Shown piece by piece: positions 24,241 to 35,143 of a stretch of 64,000 nucleotides of DNA. The DNA is from Paracentrotus lividus (taxonomy: Eukaryota; Echinodermata; Echinoidea; Camarodonta; Echinidae): contig CALNVZ010002100.1 in assembly GCA_940671915.1 (NCBI GenBank), positions 1,427,005 through 1,491,004 on the forward strand, in the 5' to 3' direction. Made by a program: the position numbers and the translations under genes. Numbering within the stretch: the stretch's first letter is position 1; each line of letters opens with the position of its first letter. The notes under the pieces are model-generated. The model was not told where the DNA came from, ran no database searches, and saw only the letters and a program-made list of their open reading frames with translations.

Positions 24241-25829
24241 TGTCATTATACCCTTTTTTAACTTCATTCCTTTAAATTAAATAAAATAATGGTGTTGAAT
24301 TGATTGTTTTAAGATAATTAACTAAAGAAATTAATTGCCATCAAATGTCACACACGTGACCCCAAAACACGAAAAGTTAACGCCCCCCGAAAACCATGGA
24401 TCTATTATTATATTACAATTTTTTCTCCAAAGCTAGATTTAATGTGCCTTGCATCTCACCAAATATAAAGCCATGATAGCTTTTAATTTAGTTATAATTA
24501 ACTTTGAAATGGTCACACACGTGACCCACGGGTCACGTGTGTGACCAACTATGGTATGCCTTTAAAAAAGGACCAGGCTATTCGGCCATTTTTGAAAAGT
24601 GAACCTTTTGGGGACAAATAAATTTTTGCTTTTTGATTTTAAGCTGCATATTCAAATAGAGCAATGTCTGAAGTTCGTGAACTGATGTTTTTTTCGTGAT
24701 TTTTTGCAATTGTTCATGCTCATTTGCATAAATTAACATAAATGATAATAAATGGAAAAACGGTAAATAAATATCATTTTTTTTTTAACCCTGACTGGAA
24801 TGGATATGCTGACTTCCTTACTTGGATTACTGTCATTATATTATTATTTACCTCTATTCCTTAACTGTTTAATCTAACCCCCAAAAATAATGTTGTTAAA
24901 TTGATATATTAAGATAATCAACCCTGGAAATTAATTGCCCTCAAAATGCACACACAAGTACAGAAAACACAAAAAGTTTATGCCGTCTTAACCATGCTCT
25001 GGTATTATATTAATTATTTCTTCAAAGCTAGATTCAATGTACCTTGCATCTCACTAATATATGAATCCATGACAAGTTTTAATTTTATTATTAAATAGCA
25101 AACAAATTGGTCACACACGTGACCGCGCTGGGTGGGCGGTCATAATCTGATTATTTTCACTTTCATTTTGCTGAAATTATTTATTTTAGCATTAATATGC
25201 TCCCAAAATGGTTCTGCAATAATTTTTGCAAAAAAACAAACAACAAAAAACAAAAAAAGAAACAAAACAAACAACAAAACAAAAGGCCCCAAAAAACAAG
25301 GAAATACATAAGAAATTCATAAAACAATGAAATACACAAGGAATTTAGTTGATATCAAATTTTTTTCCAAGTCAATGGTTAGGAATCCTATAAAGATTAT
25401 GCAAAACACAATATTAGCATTCCAGAAGCTGTAGTTTGTCAATTAGAACAAAAATTTATGATTTCATGCAATGCGTAAATTAGCATAATTAATTCCTATA
25501 AAATAAATTATTATTTATGTGAAATTAACAGTGCTTTCTTGTAGTTACATCACAACTACCATCGTGCAAATTTTCGGCGCGCTCGCGCGATCAACAGCCC
25601 AAGATCTTATAGGGGGGGGGGGGCATCATGGCCCCCCTCCCTACCGCCCCTCCCCAGTCTTGACAGCTACAAAAACACCCATTGACTGACTAGGGTTGAG
25701 TTCATAATTTTTTTTACCACAGCGATATAGTAATTGCTCAAAATGTACATTTATTGCATAATACATAATATATTCATTTTTCTGTACAATTTGCCATAGG
25801 TCACACACGTGACCCACTAAAATCGTATC

Positions 25830-26250
25830 AGGACAATTACCCCCGGACAATTACCCCCGCGGATACCGCAAACTACCCCCGGGAAACAATTACCCCCGAG
25901 GACAATTACCCCCGGACAATTACCCCCCGGGACAATTACCCCCTGAGGACAATTACCCCCGAGGACAATTACCTCCGACCAATTACCACTCCCGGACAAT
26001 TACCCACCCGAGGACTTACCCCCCGAGGACAATTACCCCCGGACAATTACCCCCGGACAATTACCCCTAGACAATACCCCCGGACATAATTACCCCCGGA
26101 AATTACCCCCAGCACGAAATTACCCCGGACCAACTTACCCCGCCGGACAATACCCCACCGGACAAGTTACCCCCCCAGGATTCAATAACCCCCCGAAGGG
26201 ACAATTACCCCATGAGGACCGATTACCCCCCGGGGATAACAATTACCCTC
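25830..26250. repeat. GGACAATTACCCCC minisatellite, left array
   Basis: About 25-30 degenerate units of 13-16 bp. Units vary mainly in C-run length and in CCGG or CGAGG linkers. Open frames through it are artefacts of composition. Confidence 0.95.
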
Positions 26251-26403
26251 TCGAGAACAGATATTTCATGCCTACAAGACTCTCGAAGAATCGGCCTCGT
26301 ATGGTTGGAATTCACGTAATCAGGCAGCCCCATTGTGAAGTCTCGCATATCGCAGGTTTCCGGAACATTAGTTCTACTCGAATCTGTCATACCCTTTTTT
26401 TAA

Positions 26404-26730
26404 TTGAATCGTTCTCATTTCTCATTTCTCTTTTATATTCGTTATCAGGCAGAACAACTACCCCCATGGGAAACCCACCAACTCCTAACCCCGAAGACAA
26501 TACCCCGCGGAAAGAAACATTATCCCCCAGTGGGGACATACCCCCCGGAAGCCAAAATTAACCCGTTACTCATTGCATACCCGTCGATATCAGACCTCTT
26601 ATCCACCCAAGAACTGGAACAAATCACCCCCACACTAGGTGAAGCGGCAACTTCACTCACCCGCGGACGATTTACCCCCCAGAGCGTCGCCCTCATAGCG
26701 CACCTCCTTACTCTCTCCTTGCCGGGGTAA
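26404..26730 (+). CDS. Doubtful ORF inside the Foldback-like element
   Basis: A 108-codon frame. Its first half crosses minisatellite-like sequence. Its second half (NPLLIAYPSISDLLSTQELE to IAHLLTLSLPG) has a balanced composition and higher G+C than its surroundings. It ends in TAA at 26728-26730. It could be a captured exon or the remnant of a transposon gene. No family is recognised and no splice sites were established. Confidence 0.2.
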   Translation: MNRSHFSFLFYIRYQAEQLPPWETHQLLTPKTIPRGKKHYPPVGTYPPEAKINPLLIAYPSISDLLSTQELEQITPTLGEAATSLTRGRFTPQSVALIAHLLTLSLPG

Positions 26731-27117
26731 AGCAGCTCTCCACACACCCCTCCACCCCCCCCTACCACCGGCCGGATACTTCGACGCTGCTTTCGGACAC
26801 ATGCACAAGCCCGGCGGACCGACTTTTGTAGTACAGATCTCGGCCTTACCGGGCTTGTCGGCCAAGTTTTTCGAATTATTTTCTACTTGATCTTATCTTA
26901 ATGGCTTTCTCTTTCCCTTTCTCCTTTTTATTTATCTTTCTCCTTTTCTCTATCTCTGCCTCTCTCTCTCTCTCTCTCTCACACACACTTTCTTATTTTT
27001 CCTTTTCTTTTCCTTTTTTTTCTTCCTTTCCTTTAATAATAATTTTAATAATAATATCAATATTAAGCATTTATAATGCGCCGACTAATCTAGTAAACTA
27101 TTCAGTGGCGCAGCTAA

Positions 27118-29415
27118 TATTATAGGTTTTCCCGCCCAATTTCATAGGTTTGTCATTCAAACCTATAGAAGGTTCATTCAAATTCAAGCGATACCTTTTT
27201 CCGATCGATATCGGCATTTGAATTTTAAAATACGGGGAATCAACTTCATTCATAGTCACGAAGCTTTATTTTAAAAGCATTCAATTTCATAATTGGGGCA
27301 AAACCATTTCCATGTATTGCATTCAATCTTATTTTACCCGTACTTAATGTTATTTATACAGCAAACAAGATCTTTAAACGTGCATACAAGTTCATTAATG
27401 TATGTACAATTTCGTATTATGTTCATTCAAATTAACGAGACATCGTTTTTAGGAGCCCAAATAGCCTGTTCAGGCAAACAATTTCATTTTGAGGAACTCA
27501 ATTTTAAGAAACTTCCATTCAATTTAAAACTCCGTGTATGTTTTTGTGTTTTCCCTTCATTCTCTATATATTTTCGCATTATACAAGATTTTCATTGCAT
27601 TGGTGTGCCATATAATTATTTAGGCTGATCCTTTAAATCATGTTTTAAACTAGGATTTTATCTGAAATTATAACGAATCCGCGATTCCATTGAGGGAGAT
27701 TCATAGGAGCCTGACGAGTTTGGAACCCCCCCCCACCTTCACCGAGCCATAATTGAGAAAAAGGTGCATAAAAATCTGGCATTTTTCGGGCAGCGCCCAT
27801 CTTAAAACATCCCAAAGAAAGAAAAAAAAAAAAGAAGAAAAAAAAAGCAGGATACATTACTTATGGATGACGACTTAAACCTCCTACCACGGGTGAAATA
27901 TGACTTACGATAACCCGAATGCCAAAATATCTTCAACACCTACCCCACCCCCCCCACCCCTCCCCCCTTCTCCCAACCTCGATCGTCCTTTTTGGCTCGG
28001 CAGCCGTAACGCAAATAAATTCGACTGTAACAAGATCTAAATATAAATGTTGGCCCCATAAGATCCCTTTTTTAAAGGTCATTTAAAAATATATAATATT
28101 AAGGCTTTGTCTATTTTTTCCGTGTTAATTTTGTATTTTGCTCTATTCGCATCTGATATTAATCTTATATCAAAGAAACATATTATTTATTATTTTTTTT
28201 TTTGTTGCTTTTATCTCTTTTTTTTTAATCTTTGCTCTGCGAGTTAAGTCGAAGAACACTTAAGAGTGTGGTTATCTCACTCTCGCGGAGACGTCTCCGC
28301 GACCAGAAAATCTCGTCTCCGCGATCGGATAAAAAGTATTAGAGACGTCTCCGAGACGTCTCCTGGACAATTTATGAAAAAAAGTCTGAAGTAGTCCCAA
28401 ATCCGTCTCCGAAAATCAGGAGACGTCTCCGAGACGTCTCTAATACTTTTTATCCGTCGCGGAGACGGATTTTTATTCTGTCGCGAAGACGTCTCCGCGG
28501 AGTGAGATAGCACCCGAAAGAGACACATTTCACAATGGATTTTTTTTTTCTTTTTAGTTCGTACATTACAGATATAACGTTGTTGTTTTTGTTGTTTTTT
28601 TTGTTTTTACATATATAGATATTTTTTTCTATGGGGGCATATACGGGCATTTTCTTAGGCCTTTTCTTTCATATAATAGGACCATGTGAAAATCAAGTCT
28701 TGATTTTAAATAGGGAAACATACAAGTCTTGGTATTACTTTCAATAATAAATTATAATATGTGCGTGTCCAGTGTTCTTTATTTTTGCCTTTGCATCCAC
28801 TATTTCATTTCCGTTGCTATGATGGACTTATCCATGGCTGCAGGGTAACAAAAGTCATGGTAAACCGTTTTGATAACCTACAATATCATATCTTTTTGAC
28901 GAATGAATTTTAAATAGAATACACTTATTTTTAATATGCTTGCCTTATAATGAATTTGAATGACCTAAGAAAGTCCGAGGCCATCCCCATTTGAATTTGA
29001 ATGCATATTTCTAATAATCAATGCATAAAAAATTTCAATGTGAACGACTCTTTTTCTAAATGTGTTGCACGGATAATTAATTCGATCAAGCGAAAAGAAA
29101 TATTAAACATTTCCAATTCTAAAGTTGAATGTTATTTATGTGAACTTAGATTACTGATTCGAATAATGCTTTACAACGATTCAAATCTCAAACGAAGCAA
29201 AAATGAAATTGAATCAAAATTCTTTAAACGCTTATGCTACTTTTTAAAATCGACTTGGCACATTTGAAAAGATCATTGCATAAATAAATGAATTGACCGA
29301 GCTTAATGTAAGTTTAAATGGAGGTTGGCCCAAACGATCACAAGTGTGGTGAAATTGAATGATCTTAAAATAGATTCAATTGATATTTGTATGAAAGTGA
29401 CCGGGAAAACCTATA
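27118..29415. mobile_element. DNA transposon with TATAGGTTTTCCCG ends
   Basis: TATAGGTTTTCCCG at the left and its reverse complement at the right, with weaker similarity inward (TTTCATA). The interior has many TTCAATT/TTCAAATT motifs and a palindromic insertion. No coding gene is recognised. It abuts dispersed-repeat sequence on the left and a SINE on the right. Confidence 0.6.
28263..28517. mobile_element. Foldback palindrome rich in GAGACGTCTC
   Basis: Two arms of about 95 bp, from TTATCTCACTC through TCGCGGAGACGTCTC and GGATAAAAAGTATTAGAGAC, pair around a spacer of about 45-55 bp. The arms themselves contain smaller palindromes (GAGACGTCTC, CGCGGAGACG), giving nested hairpins. Confidence 0.9.
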
Positions 29416-29640
29416 TTACCCGGCTATAGCCATAGCTGCCCTTATAAAGGGCGCTTAGCCCATTCGAGGAATTTCTTCCTACCGGTACCCATTTACCTTA
29501 CTAGGGTCAAGTCTGGCAAATTGCAAGATTAATATCTTGCCAAAGGACATTAGTGGAATTGAGGGATTCGAACCGCGTACCTTGTGATCGTCAGTCCGCG
29601 ACTTATCCATTGACACACACACCTCACCCCTCCTTCCCTT
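29416..29640 (-). mobile_element. tRNA-derived SINE
   Basis: On the - strand a box-A-like segment (near GGATAAGTCGCGGACTG) and a perfect box B (GGTTCGAATCCC) are followed by a body with TTGGCAAGATATTAATCTTG, GTACCGGTAGGAAGAAATTC and GCGCCCTTTATAAGGGCAGC. Such a head-plus-body arrangement is typical of sea-urchin-type SINEs, which supports the echinoderm guess. Confidence 0.75.
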
Positions 29641-29654
29641 TTTTGTTTTGTTTA

Positions 29655-31229
29655 GCGGCGCCTTCTGCGCCATGAAAAATGGGGAGGGGGCGCTTGCACC
29701 AAGTCCCTGTTTGGATACACATTATATGCATCAGAAAATATGTAAACTGGCCCTCATATTCCAAACGGTAGATTCAGCAAAATACGTGGTCCGAAACCAT
29801 GGTTTCTATTGGCGGTCATCTGGGCCTAACGAATAACTTATGTATGATATTTAAATTTACGATTAACCTTATTTTTACATAAATTGATATTAAGCTTTAG
29901 TTAATATTTTAACTTAATTTGTTAATTTATGGAGTTATTAATTATGACCTTTATTGCCGCCTTAGAAACCATGGTGTTCAGACCAAGGTTTTATATCAAT
30001 TTTTCGTGAAATTAAACAAAAAACATATAAAAATCATATGCATATCAATTCTACTCTATGTAAAATGTAAGTTAACGTATACCAATGTGCGGCATTATAT
30101 CGTAATTAAAACAAGGCGCGCTCCATTATCTAAGAGGTCAGACGCAACGAAGCGACGTTGGAAATACGACTGACAATCGTAGAAATCTATACAGCTGGCT
30201 GCAATAATAAATTAGCTCACAAAAACTCGCTTAAGAAGACTTCCCTGCAGCTGAATGCTATTATCCGTTCGGTTCAGCAATCTACTCGTACATGGAGATG
30301 AAAGAAATTAATGAACTTTTATCATGTTTATTAGTTAATAGATTCTCCAGACCAGATGGAGGAAATACACATTTGGGCAAGCTTATAACATTATTGTGAT
30401 GAAGTTGTAATCAGAATCTTTATTTCACATAGATTGATGTTCCAAACGATTATTGATATAAGTAGTGATCTTGTCACCTCTTGCGAAGACGCCGTCACAT
30501 GCGATATGCATGTTATATCGGAATATCGACCCATCGAGTAAAGATTCTATTGTGATAATATTGAAAGTGACAGGACTTTTTCTTTAAGCCAATCGAAATG
30601 AATTTACCATCTCTGGAAAGGTGAGAATTCAAGCTTTTAAAAACGGCTTGATCATTAAGCTGTAATATAATTATGCGTTTATCCAGGAAGATAATTATGT
30701 GGCGTATGAGCTATTTTTGAGAGCAAAATTGGCCATATTGTAACAGGGAATTTGATCTGATTAGGATTTCGAATTGACACAAGTGACAGGACTTTTTTTT
30801 TCCCATTTGCAGTAAGTTATTCTATTTTGAAAAAAAAACTCTTAGCGTACTTATTCAAGTTGATCATTTCTTTGAAAAGGTAGTTGCTCGCCATAATCAA
30901 GAAAACAAAGTGAAAAAAACTGTGCAAAATACAAAAATGTCTATGCAAGCGTTTGATTTGCGTAGAGTGATAGCGCCCCTCTTCCTCTTAAGTTTACAAC
31001 TAGAATTGATATGAAGTTGGAATCAGAGATGAATCAGAGATATTTCAACATGTGTGATTATTATGTTGTATTTGTGTCCTTTCATGAAAGTTCAAATTGT
31101 TGTTCTATGAAATAAAAGGTAATATGAGGGGCCCGTTTACATATTTTCTGATGCATATATGAGTATCCAAACCGGGGGGGGGGGGGCTTGGGTCAAGCCC
31201 CCCCCCATTTTTTTTTCATGGCGCAGATG
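29655..31229. mobile_element. DNA transposon with about 100-bp inverted ends
   Basis: The left arm runs from CTGCGCCATGAAAAA through GTTTGGATAC and ATGCATCAGAAAATATGTAA to CCTCATATT; the right arm mirrors it, with expanded G/C runs (31176-31207). No transposase ORF. A smaller inverted pair (GAAACCATGGTTTCT near 29800, mirrored near 29968) marks a nested hairpin element. Confidence 0.8.
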
Positions 31230-31410
31230 GTGAGAGGGGGGAGAAAAAAGCAAGGAAAAAGAAGAAAGTGAGAGAGAGCAAAGGAGAAAGAGAATATGAA
31301 AGAAAAAGAGAGATTTATTTATGATAAATCAAGTAGAAATAATTAGAAAACCTGCGACAACCGGGCGAGACCACAATGGGCGCCGCTTTATTCCAACATC
31401 AATGCCTGTG

Positions 31411-31700
31411 AGGGGGGGTAATTGTCGGGGTGTAGTTGATCGGGTGTAACTCTTCCGGGGGTAAATTGGTCCTAGGGGTAATTGTCCGGGGGTGGCGGTA
31501 ATTGTCCGGGGTAATTGTCCTAGGGGGTAATTGTCCCGGGGTATTGTCCGGGGGTAATTGTCCGGTGGGTAATGTCGTGGGTAATTGTCTAGGGGGTAAT
31601 TGTCCGGGGTAAATTGTGTCCGGGGGTATATGTCCTCTGCGGGTAATTGTTCGGGGGGTAATTGTCCGGGGGGAATTGTCCCAGGGGTGTAATTGTCCCT
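31411..31700. repeat. GGACAATTACCCCC minisatellite, right array (inverted)
   Basis: Written on + as GGGGGTAATTGTCC, about 18-20 degenerate units. Mirrors the array at 25830-26250. Open frames on the - strand here are artefacts. Confidence 0.95.
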
Positions 31701-32679
31701 AGACCCACTATGTCCACACACGTGACCCGACATCACGATATAAAATAATAGATAAAAAGAAAATTTCAGAGAGATGACTCTCTATCAGTGGGTTAATTTG
31801 GTTAAATAGTGTCCAATGCATATCTCATAGCAATAAGAACATTTCATCATTTTAAAACTCACAGGAATTTCAAAATGAAATTGAACTTTCAAAATCATGC
31901 CTTTCTGTGTAGTCACACACGTGACCCACTTCTTTTGACCTCTGACCTTGAACATGCATATTGTAAATATCAAAAAATATTTACAAATGATAGCCAACAA
32001 AATATATTAGCATGATATAAACATTAAATCAGTATATTTTTTAAATTGTTAGAGTTATAGCCAATTAAAGTCAAGATTTTGCATAATTTCGGTCACACAC
32101 GTGACCAAGAATGGTCCATATGTAGAGAAAGCTCATAGCGTCAACTATCATTTGACACCAAAAAGTCGGAAAATGATGCCTGCTTCAATGAGCAAATGCC
32201 CACTTTTGTGAAGGACCAAAAACGAGGCTGCGCAGGAATTCGCTATGCATTTACCACCTGTTTATGGACGGCCATGAGGGATACAAAGCAAGAATGGTGT
32301 GAATCGGCTCACAAAGACAAAATAAACCAAACGACAAAAACAAACATTAATAAACGATAACAGAAAGGTTGTCCATTACGTTTTTGCATAATATTGATGT
32401 TTATTTCTGACAATTGGTTTATTTTGTCTTTGTTGGCCGATTCATGCCATTATTGCTCTTTCTCCCTCATGGCCGTCCATAGGCAGGTGGTAAATGCATA
32501 GGGACACACTGTACATCTCTATGTTTCACCATTCTCACATCTTCAGGAGAATGAGGACGGTGTATGAAGAGTATGGGACTTGAAACATTTGCTTTGCAGA
32601 ACTAAACGATACAATTTTTCTGCAGAAATACCTTTTTATATTAAAATTCTTTATGTTTCACCAATATACAACGTATGAT

Positions 32680-33160
32680 GGCGGTGCCCAAGTCTGCGCA
32701 CCTAAAATTCGATCTCGATTTCATTACAAAGTAAAATATTATTTTGAGAATCATCAGTGTTATTTCGTTCATCATATTCTAATGATCAATGAAACAAAAA
32801 ATTTCAAGAAATTATTCACAAGAACAATGTTTTTTACGATTTTCAGACGGGCTTGTCATTTTGTGTAGCAAAACTGAATAGTGCCCATGTCTGCGCACTC
32901 ACTCATTTTGCACGCAATTCAAGCGCAGTGAAGTTTCGGACTTTTCTTTTTTGACAATGATTGAAATTTTCAGGGTAGCAAATGAAACTTGCTGAAACTC
33001 ATTTTTAATCCATTATTTTCGCAGTTTTTGGCATCAAAATGGATTGTTGAGGTTAAGATTGAAAATTGATGGCAGTTTGATGTTTTGTTCTATGAAAATC
33101 GCGCATTTACGTGGGTGCGCAGACATGGGCACTGCGCAGACTTAGGCACTCTTACCATAC
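32680..33160. mobile_element. MITE with GTGCCCAAGTCTGCGCAC ends (unit A only)
   Basis: GTGCCCAAGTCTGCGCACC at the left and the matching inverted motif twice at the right (33115-33155), plus one more copy in the middle (32881). About 480 bp, no coding capacity. Not present at the corresponding place in unit B. Confidence 0.75.
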
Positions 33161-33276
33161 AGATAAGAAATATCATTATCACAAGGCAGTCATAAAGATT
33201 CTCCATCAGAGAAGGCTCTGCTTGTATAGACCAATCCAACTCCAGAGCAATGCAACTTCATGGCGGCCATTGCTGG

Positions 33277-33278
33277 GG

Positions 33279-33311
<33 letters not shown>
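33277..33311. repeat. Long poly-G tract
   Basis: A near-continuous run of more than 30 G. Potential G-quadruplex and a common site of assembly error. Confidence 0.95.
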
Positions 33312-33312
<1 letters not shown>

Positions 33313-33966
33313 ACCCAGGTACTACGCACACGCCCTGTGGGCGTATGTCTGTGCGTATGTTCATTTTGCTTTGTTACGCATACATATGCACACATGGAGC
33401 ATGCGAAGTACCTGGGTAACCCCCCCATCAATGGTGCCCCACAAGACAAGACATCACCCAAACCAAATTCGTCTATACTAGTGAATCTATAATGGTTGGT
33501 ATCTCTCCCAACATCAGTTTCAAACATGTATGAATTGTTCATGCATCTATGTGTTCAGCAAACCAAAATTTCCATATAAAGAGGTAAATGGCTTAGTTCC
33601 GAGCACCTCATTATAATGGGACTGGACTGTAAAAGTTCTTAACATGCACTATAGGGTCTCTCAATGCACACACTCATGACCCACGTTTCTTCGTGAATCC
33701 ATCACAAACATCACTTGTTATTATCGTAGGACATCCAATGATTTAGTCCCGTACAATATGAATTCCAGTGGTGGTTGGTCGTAACAATCCAATGTTTTCT
33801 TTGTCCACAAGATTGAGGATTGAGGCGTCATTTTTTAGTTTCTGAATAGTCCTTGAGCACATCTGATATATGGTCGTTGTGCGTCTTGAATTTTCGCTGA
33901 CCTTTCCTGTTCGGTTTCTTTCTCTGTGGTGCATTCTGGGAAGACAGAAGGAAATAGAAAAGACCA

Positions 33967-34104
33967 GGGGAGCATTTCATGAAACAAATATTCACTGATT
34001 CCCACTGACAACTGTTAAAAGCTACTGAAATGCTTGAATCTGATTGGCTGAGAGCGAATTTGTTGGATAAAACGTCTGACAGGTCCTTTCATGAAACGCC
34101 CCCC
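33967..34104. mobile_element. Small MITE in the GTF2E2 intron (unit A only)
   Basis: Ends GGGGAGCATTTCATGAAAC and the complement of GGGGGCGTTTCATGAAAG. The interior contains TCTGATTGGCTGAGAG. About 138 bp. Confidence 0.75.
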
Positions 34105-34112
34105 TGGACCCC

Positions 34113-34657
34113 GTTGCATAAAACTTCTAACCGGAGTTTTTTCCGGTTAAAATCTGAAAACTCCGGTTAAAGTCCGAAAACTCCGGTTACAATATTTTTC
34201 TGGATTTTTTACTGTTTTTTCCATTGCATAAAAACATACAAGAGTTTTCAAAAGTAGTAATGCAATAAATTTTTAGGGAGTTTGAAAACTCGGGTTGAAT
34301 AACCTAAGAAATAGGTCTACATAAGCTGAGTTTTTTAACCCGAGAAAACTCGGGTTAGAAAAAAAGTTTTATGCAACACCACCCAGGACCCCGTTGCATA
34401 AAACTTCTAACCAGAGTTTTTTCCGGTTAAAATCTGAAAACTCCGGTTAAAGTCCAAAAACTCCGGTTACAATATTTTTCTGGATTTTTTACTGTTTTTT
34501 CCATTGCATAAAAACATACCAGAGTTTTCAAAAGTATTAATGCACTAAATTTTTAGGGAGTTTTAAAACTCGGGTTGAATAACCTAAGAAATAGGTCTAC
34601 ATAAGCTGAGATTTTTAACCCGAGAAAACTCGGGTTAGAAAAAAAGTTTTATGCAAC
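34113..34657. mobile_element. Tandem dimer of a 265-bp MITE
   Basis: Two copies, 34113-34377 and 34393-34657, at a 280-bp period. Each starts GTTGCATAAAACTT and ends AAGTTTTATGCAAC, with CTCCGGTTA repeats and inverted CTCGGGTTA repeats inside. The copies are almost identical, so the dimer is young. Absent from unit B. Confidence 0.9.
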
Positions 34658-35143
34658 ACCACCCAGGTGTCATACCTGTTGTGGAGGGTTCAATGCATAA
34701 CAAACCTAAAGCCAATACCAAGCAAATATAGAATATTGAGGGCATTGACTTCTAAATGGTTAAAAACAATAGAATATTACTTACAAAAGAAAATCTGGAT
34801 TTTGACCGAAATCTTTTGTTTAAGTTCTTTAATGCATATTAAGAAAAATGTTAATTTCTTATGGTTTTGGCAGTATCTGAGCTGTAGCAATAGTGTAAAT
34901 AGAATAAGAGTAGATAGTCATGTCATCTGAAATACACAGAATTTAAAATTGCAAAAGATAACGAAACTCACAAATTTCTTAGGTCCATGATCCTGCATTG
35001 AGTTGATGCCTTGTTTCTTGAGATAATCTTGAATCTTTTCCTCGTCCAATGAATCCACTGTAGTGCTGTTCCATAGCTCCTTGAATTCTGCAGAAAGATT
35101 TAATACAAGGGAAATGATTATTATACAGATTATCCCCTTCTGT

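Larger units (their letters stand above)
25820..31701. mobile_element. Foldback-like element with minisatellite inverted ends
   Basis: Flanked by a perfect 9-bp direct repeat GACCCACTA (25811-25819 and 31702-31710). The left end is an array of GGACAATTACCCCC units (25830-26250); the right end is the same unit inverted (31411-31700). Long inverted ends made of short tandem repeats plus 9-bp target duplications recall Drosophila Foldback and some Mutator-like elements. The 5.1 kb between arrays contains two further inverted-repeat elements, a palindrome, a SINE and one doubtful ORF. No transposase is recognised. Confidence 0.8.
24348..32106. repeat. Eight copies of TCACACACGTGACC in the composite element
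   Basis: Copies are at 24348-24361, 24511-24526, 24531-24546 (inverted), 25109-25124, 25799-25814, 31712-31727 (one change), 31912-31926 and 32091-32106. The core can form a 6-bp stem (GGTCAC/GTGACC) with an ACAC loop. Five copies lie to the left and three to the right of the nested Foldback-like element, and none inside it, so they belong to the outer element. Confidence 0.9.
23758..32114. mobile_element. 8.36 kb composite insertion with 8-bp target duplication (unit A only)
   Basis: Flanked by TCCATATG at 23750-23757 and 32115-32122. Unit B shows the undisturbed site (ttcatatatagagaaag near 51020). The left part holds two diverged direct copies of an approximately 800-bp block starting TTTGAAAAGTGAACC (about 23768 and 24588). 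The right end is GGTCACACACGTGACCAAGA. The interior contains a 5.9 kb Foldback-like element and others. An 8-bp duplication fits hAT, P or Zisupton-type elements, but terminal repeats are weak and no transposase is recognised, so I leave the class open. Confidence 0.75.
23673..32511. mobile_element. TA-flanked mariner-like MITE interrupted by an 8.36 kb insertion
   Basis: Ends CAGTGTGTCCC and GGGACACACTG, each next to TA. Only 23673-23757 and 32115-32511 belong to this element; the middle is a later insertion. Unit B has the uninterrupted relative at 50948-51408, so the MITE predates the duplication. Confidence 0.85.
33828..35087 (-). pseudogene. GTF2E2: GTF2E2 last two coding exons, unit A (orphan tail)
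   Basis: The exons on the - strand are 35087-34972 (116 nt) and 33935-33828 (108 nt with TGA). Acceptors are ctgcag and cccag; the donor is gtgagt. They encode [20 protein letters not shown], then [18 protein letters not shown], then [20 protein letters not shown] and the end [13 protein letters not shown]. This matches the C-terminus of TFIIE beta, the small TFIIE subunit that works with TFIIH at RNA polymerase II promoters; the basic segment is characteristic. The upstream exons are absent from 35.1-43 kb, so this copy cannot make a full protein as placed. The reading frame is undamaged, and only two synonymous changes separate it from the unit B copy. The intron contains MITEs that unit B lacks. 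Confidence 0.85.

Noticed and set aside
25817..26270. A regularly spaced short repeat that might be read as a CRISPR-like array
   Set aside because: Units are contiguous with no unique spacers, vary in length, and the genome is eukaryotic; it is a minisatellite.
29001..29267. 88-codon frame MHISNNQCIKNFN...
   Set aside because: A+T-rich chance frame within an inverted-repeat element; no domain and low-complexity Lys/Asn composition.
31329..31736. 135-codon - strand frame rich in Pro, Gln and Tyr
   Set aside because: Translation of the inverted GGACAATTACCCCC array.
33258..33542. Frames with poly-Gly or poly-Pro near the poly-G run
   Set aside because: Produced by the G homopolymer.
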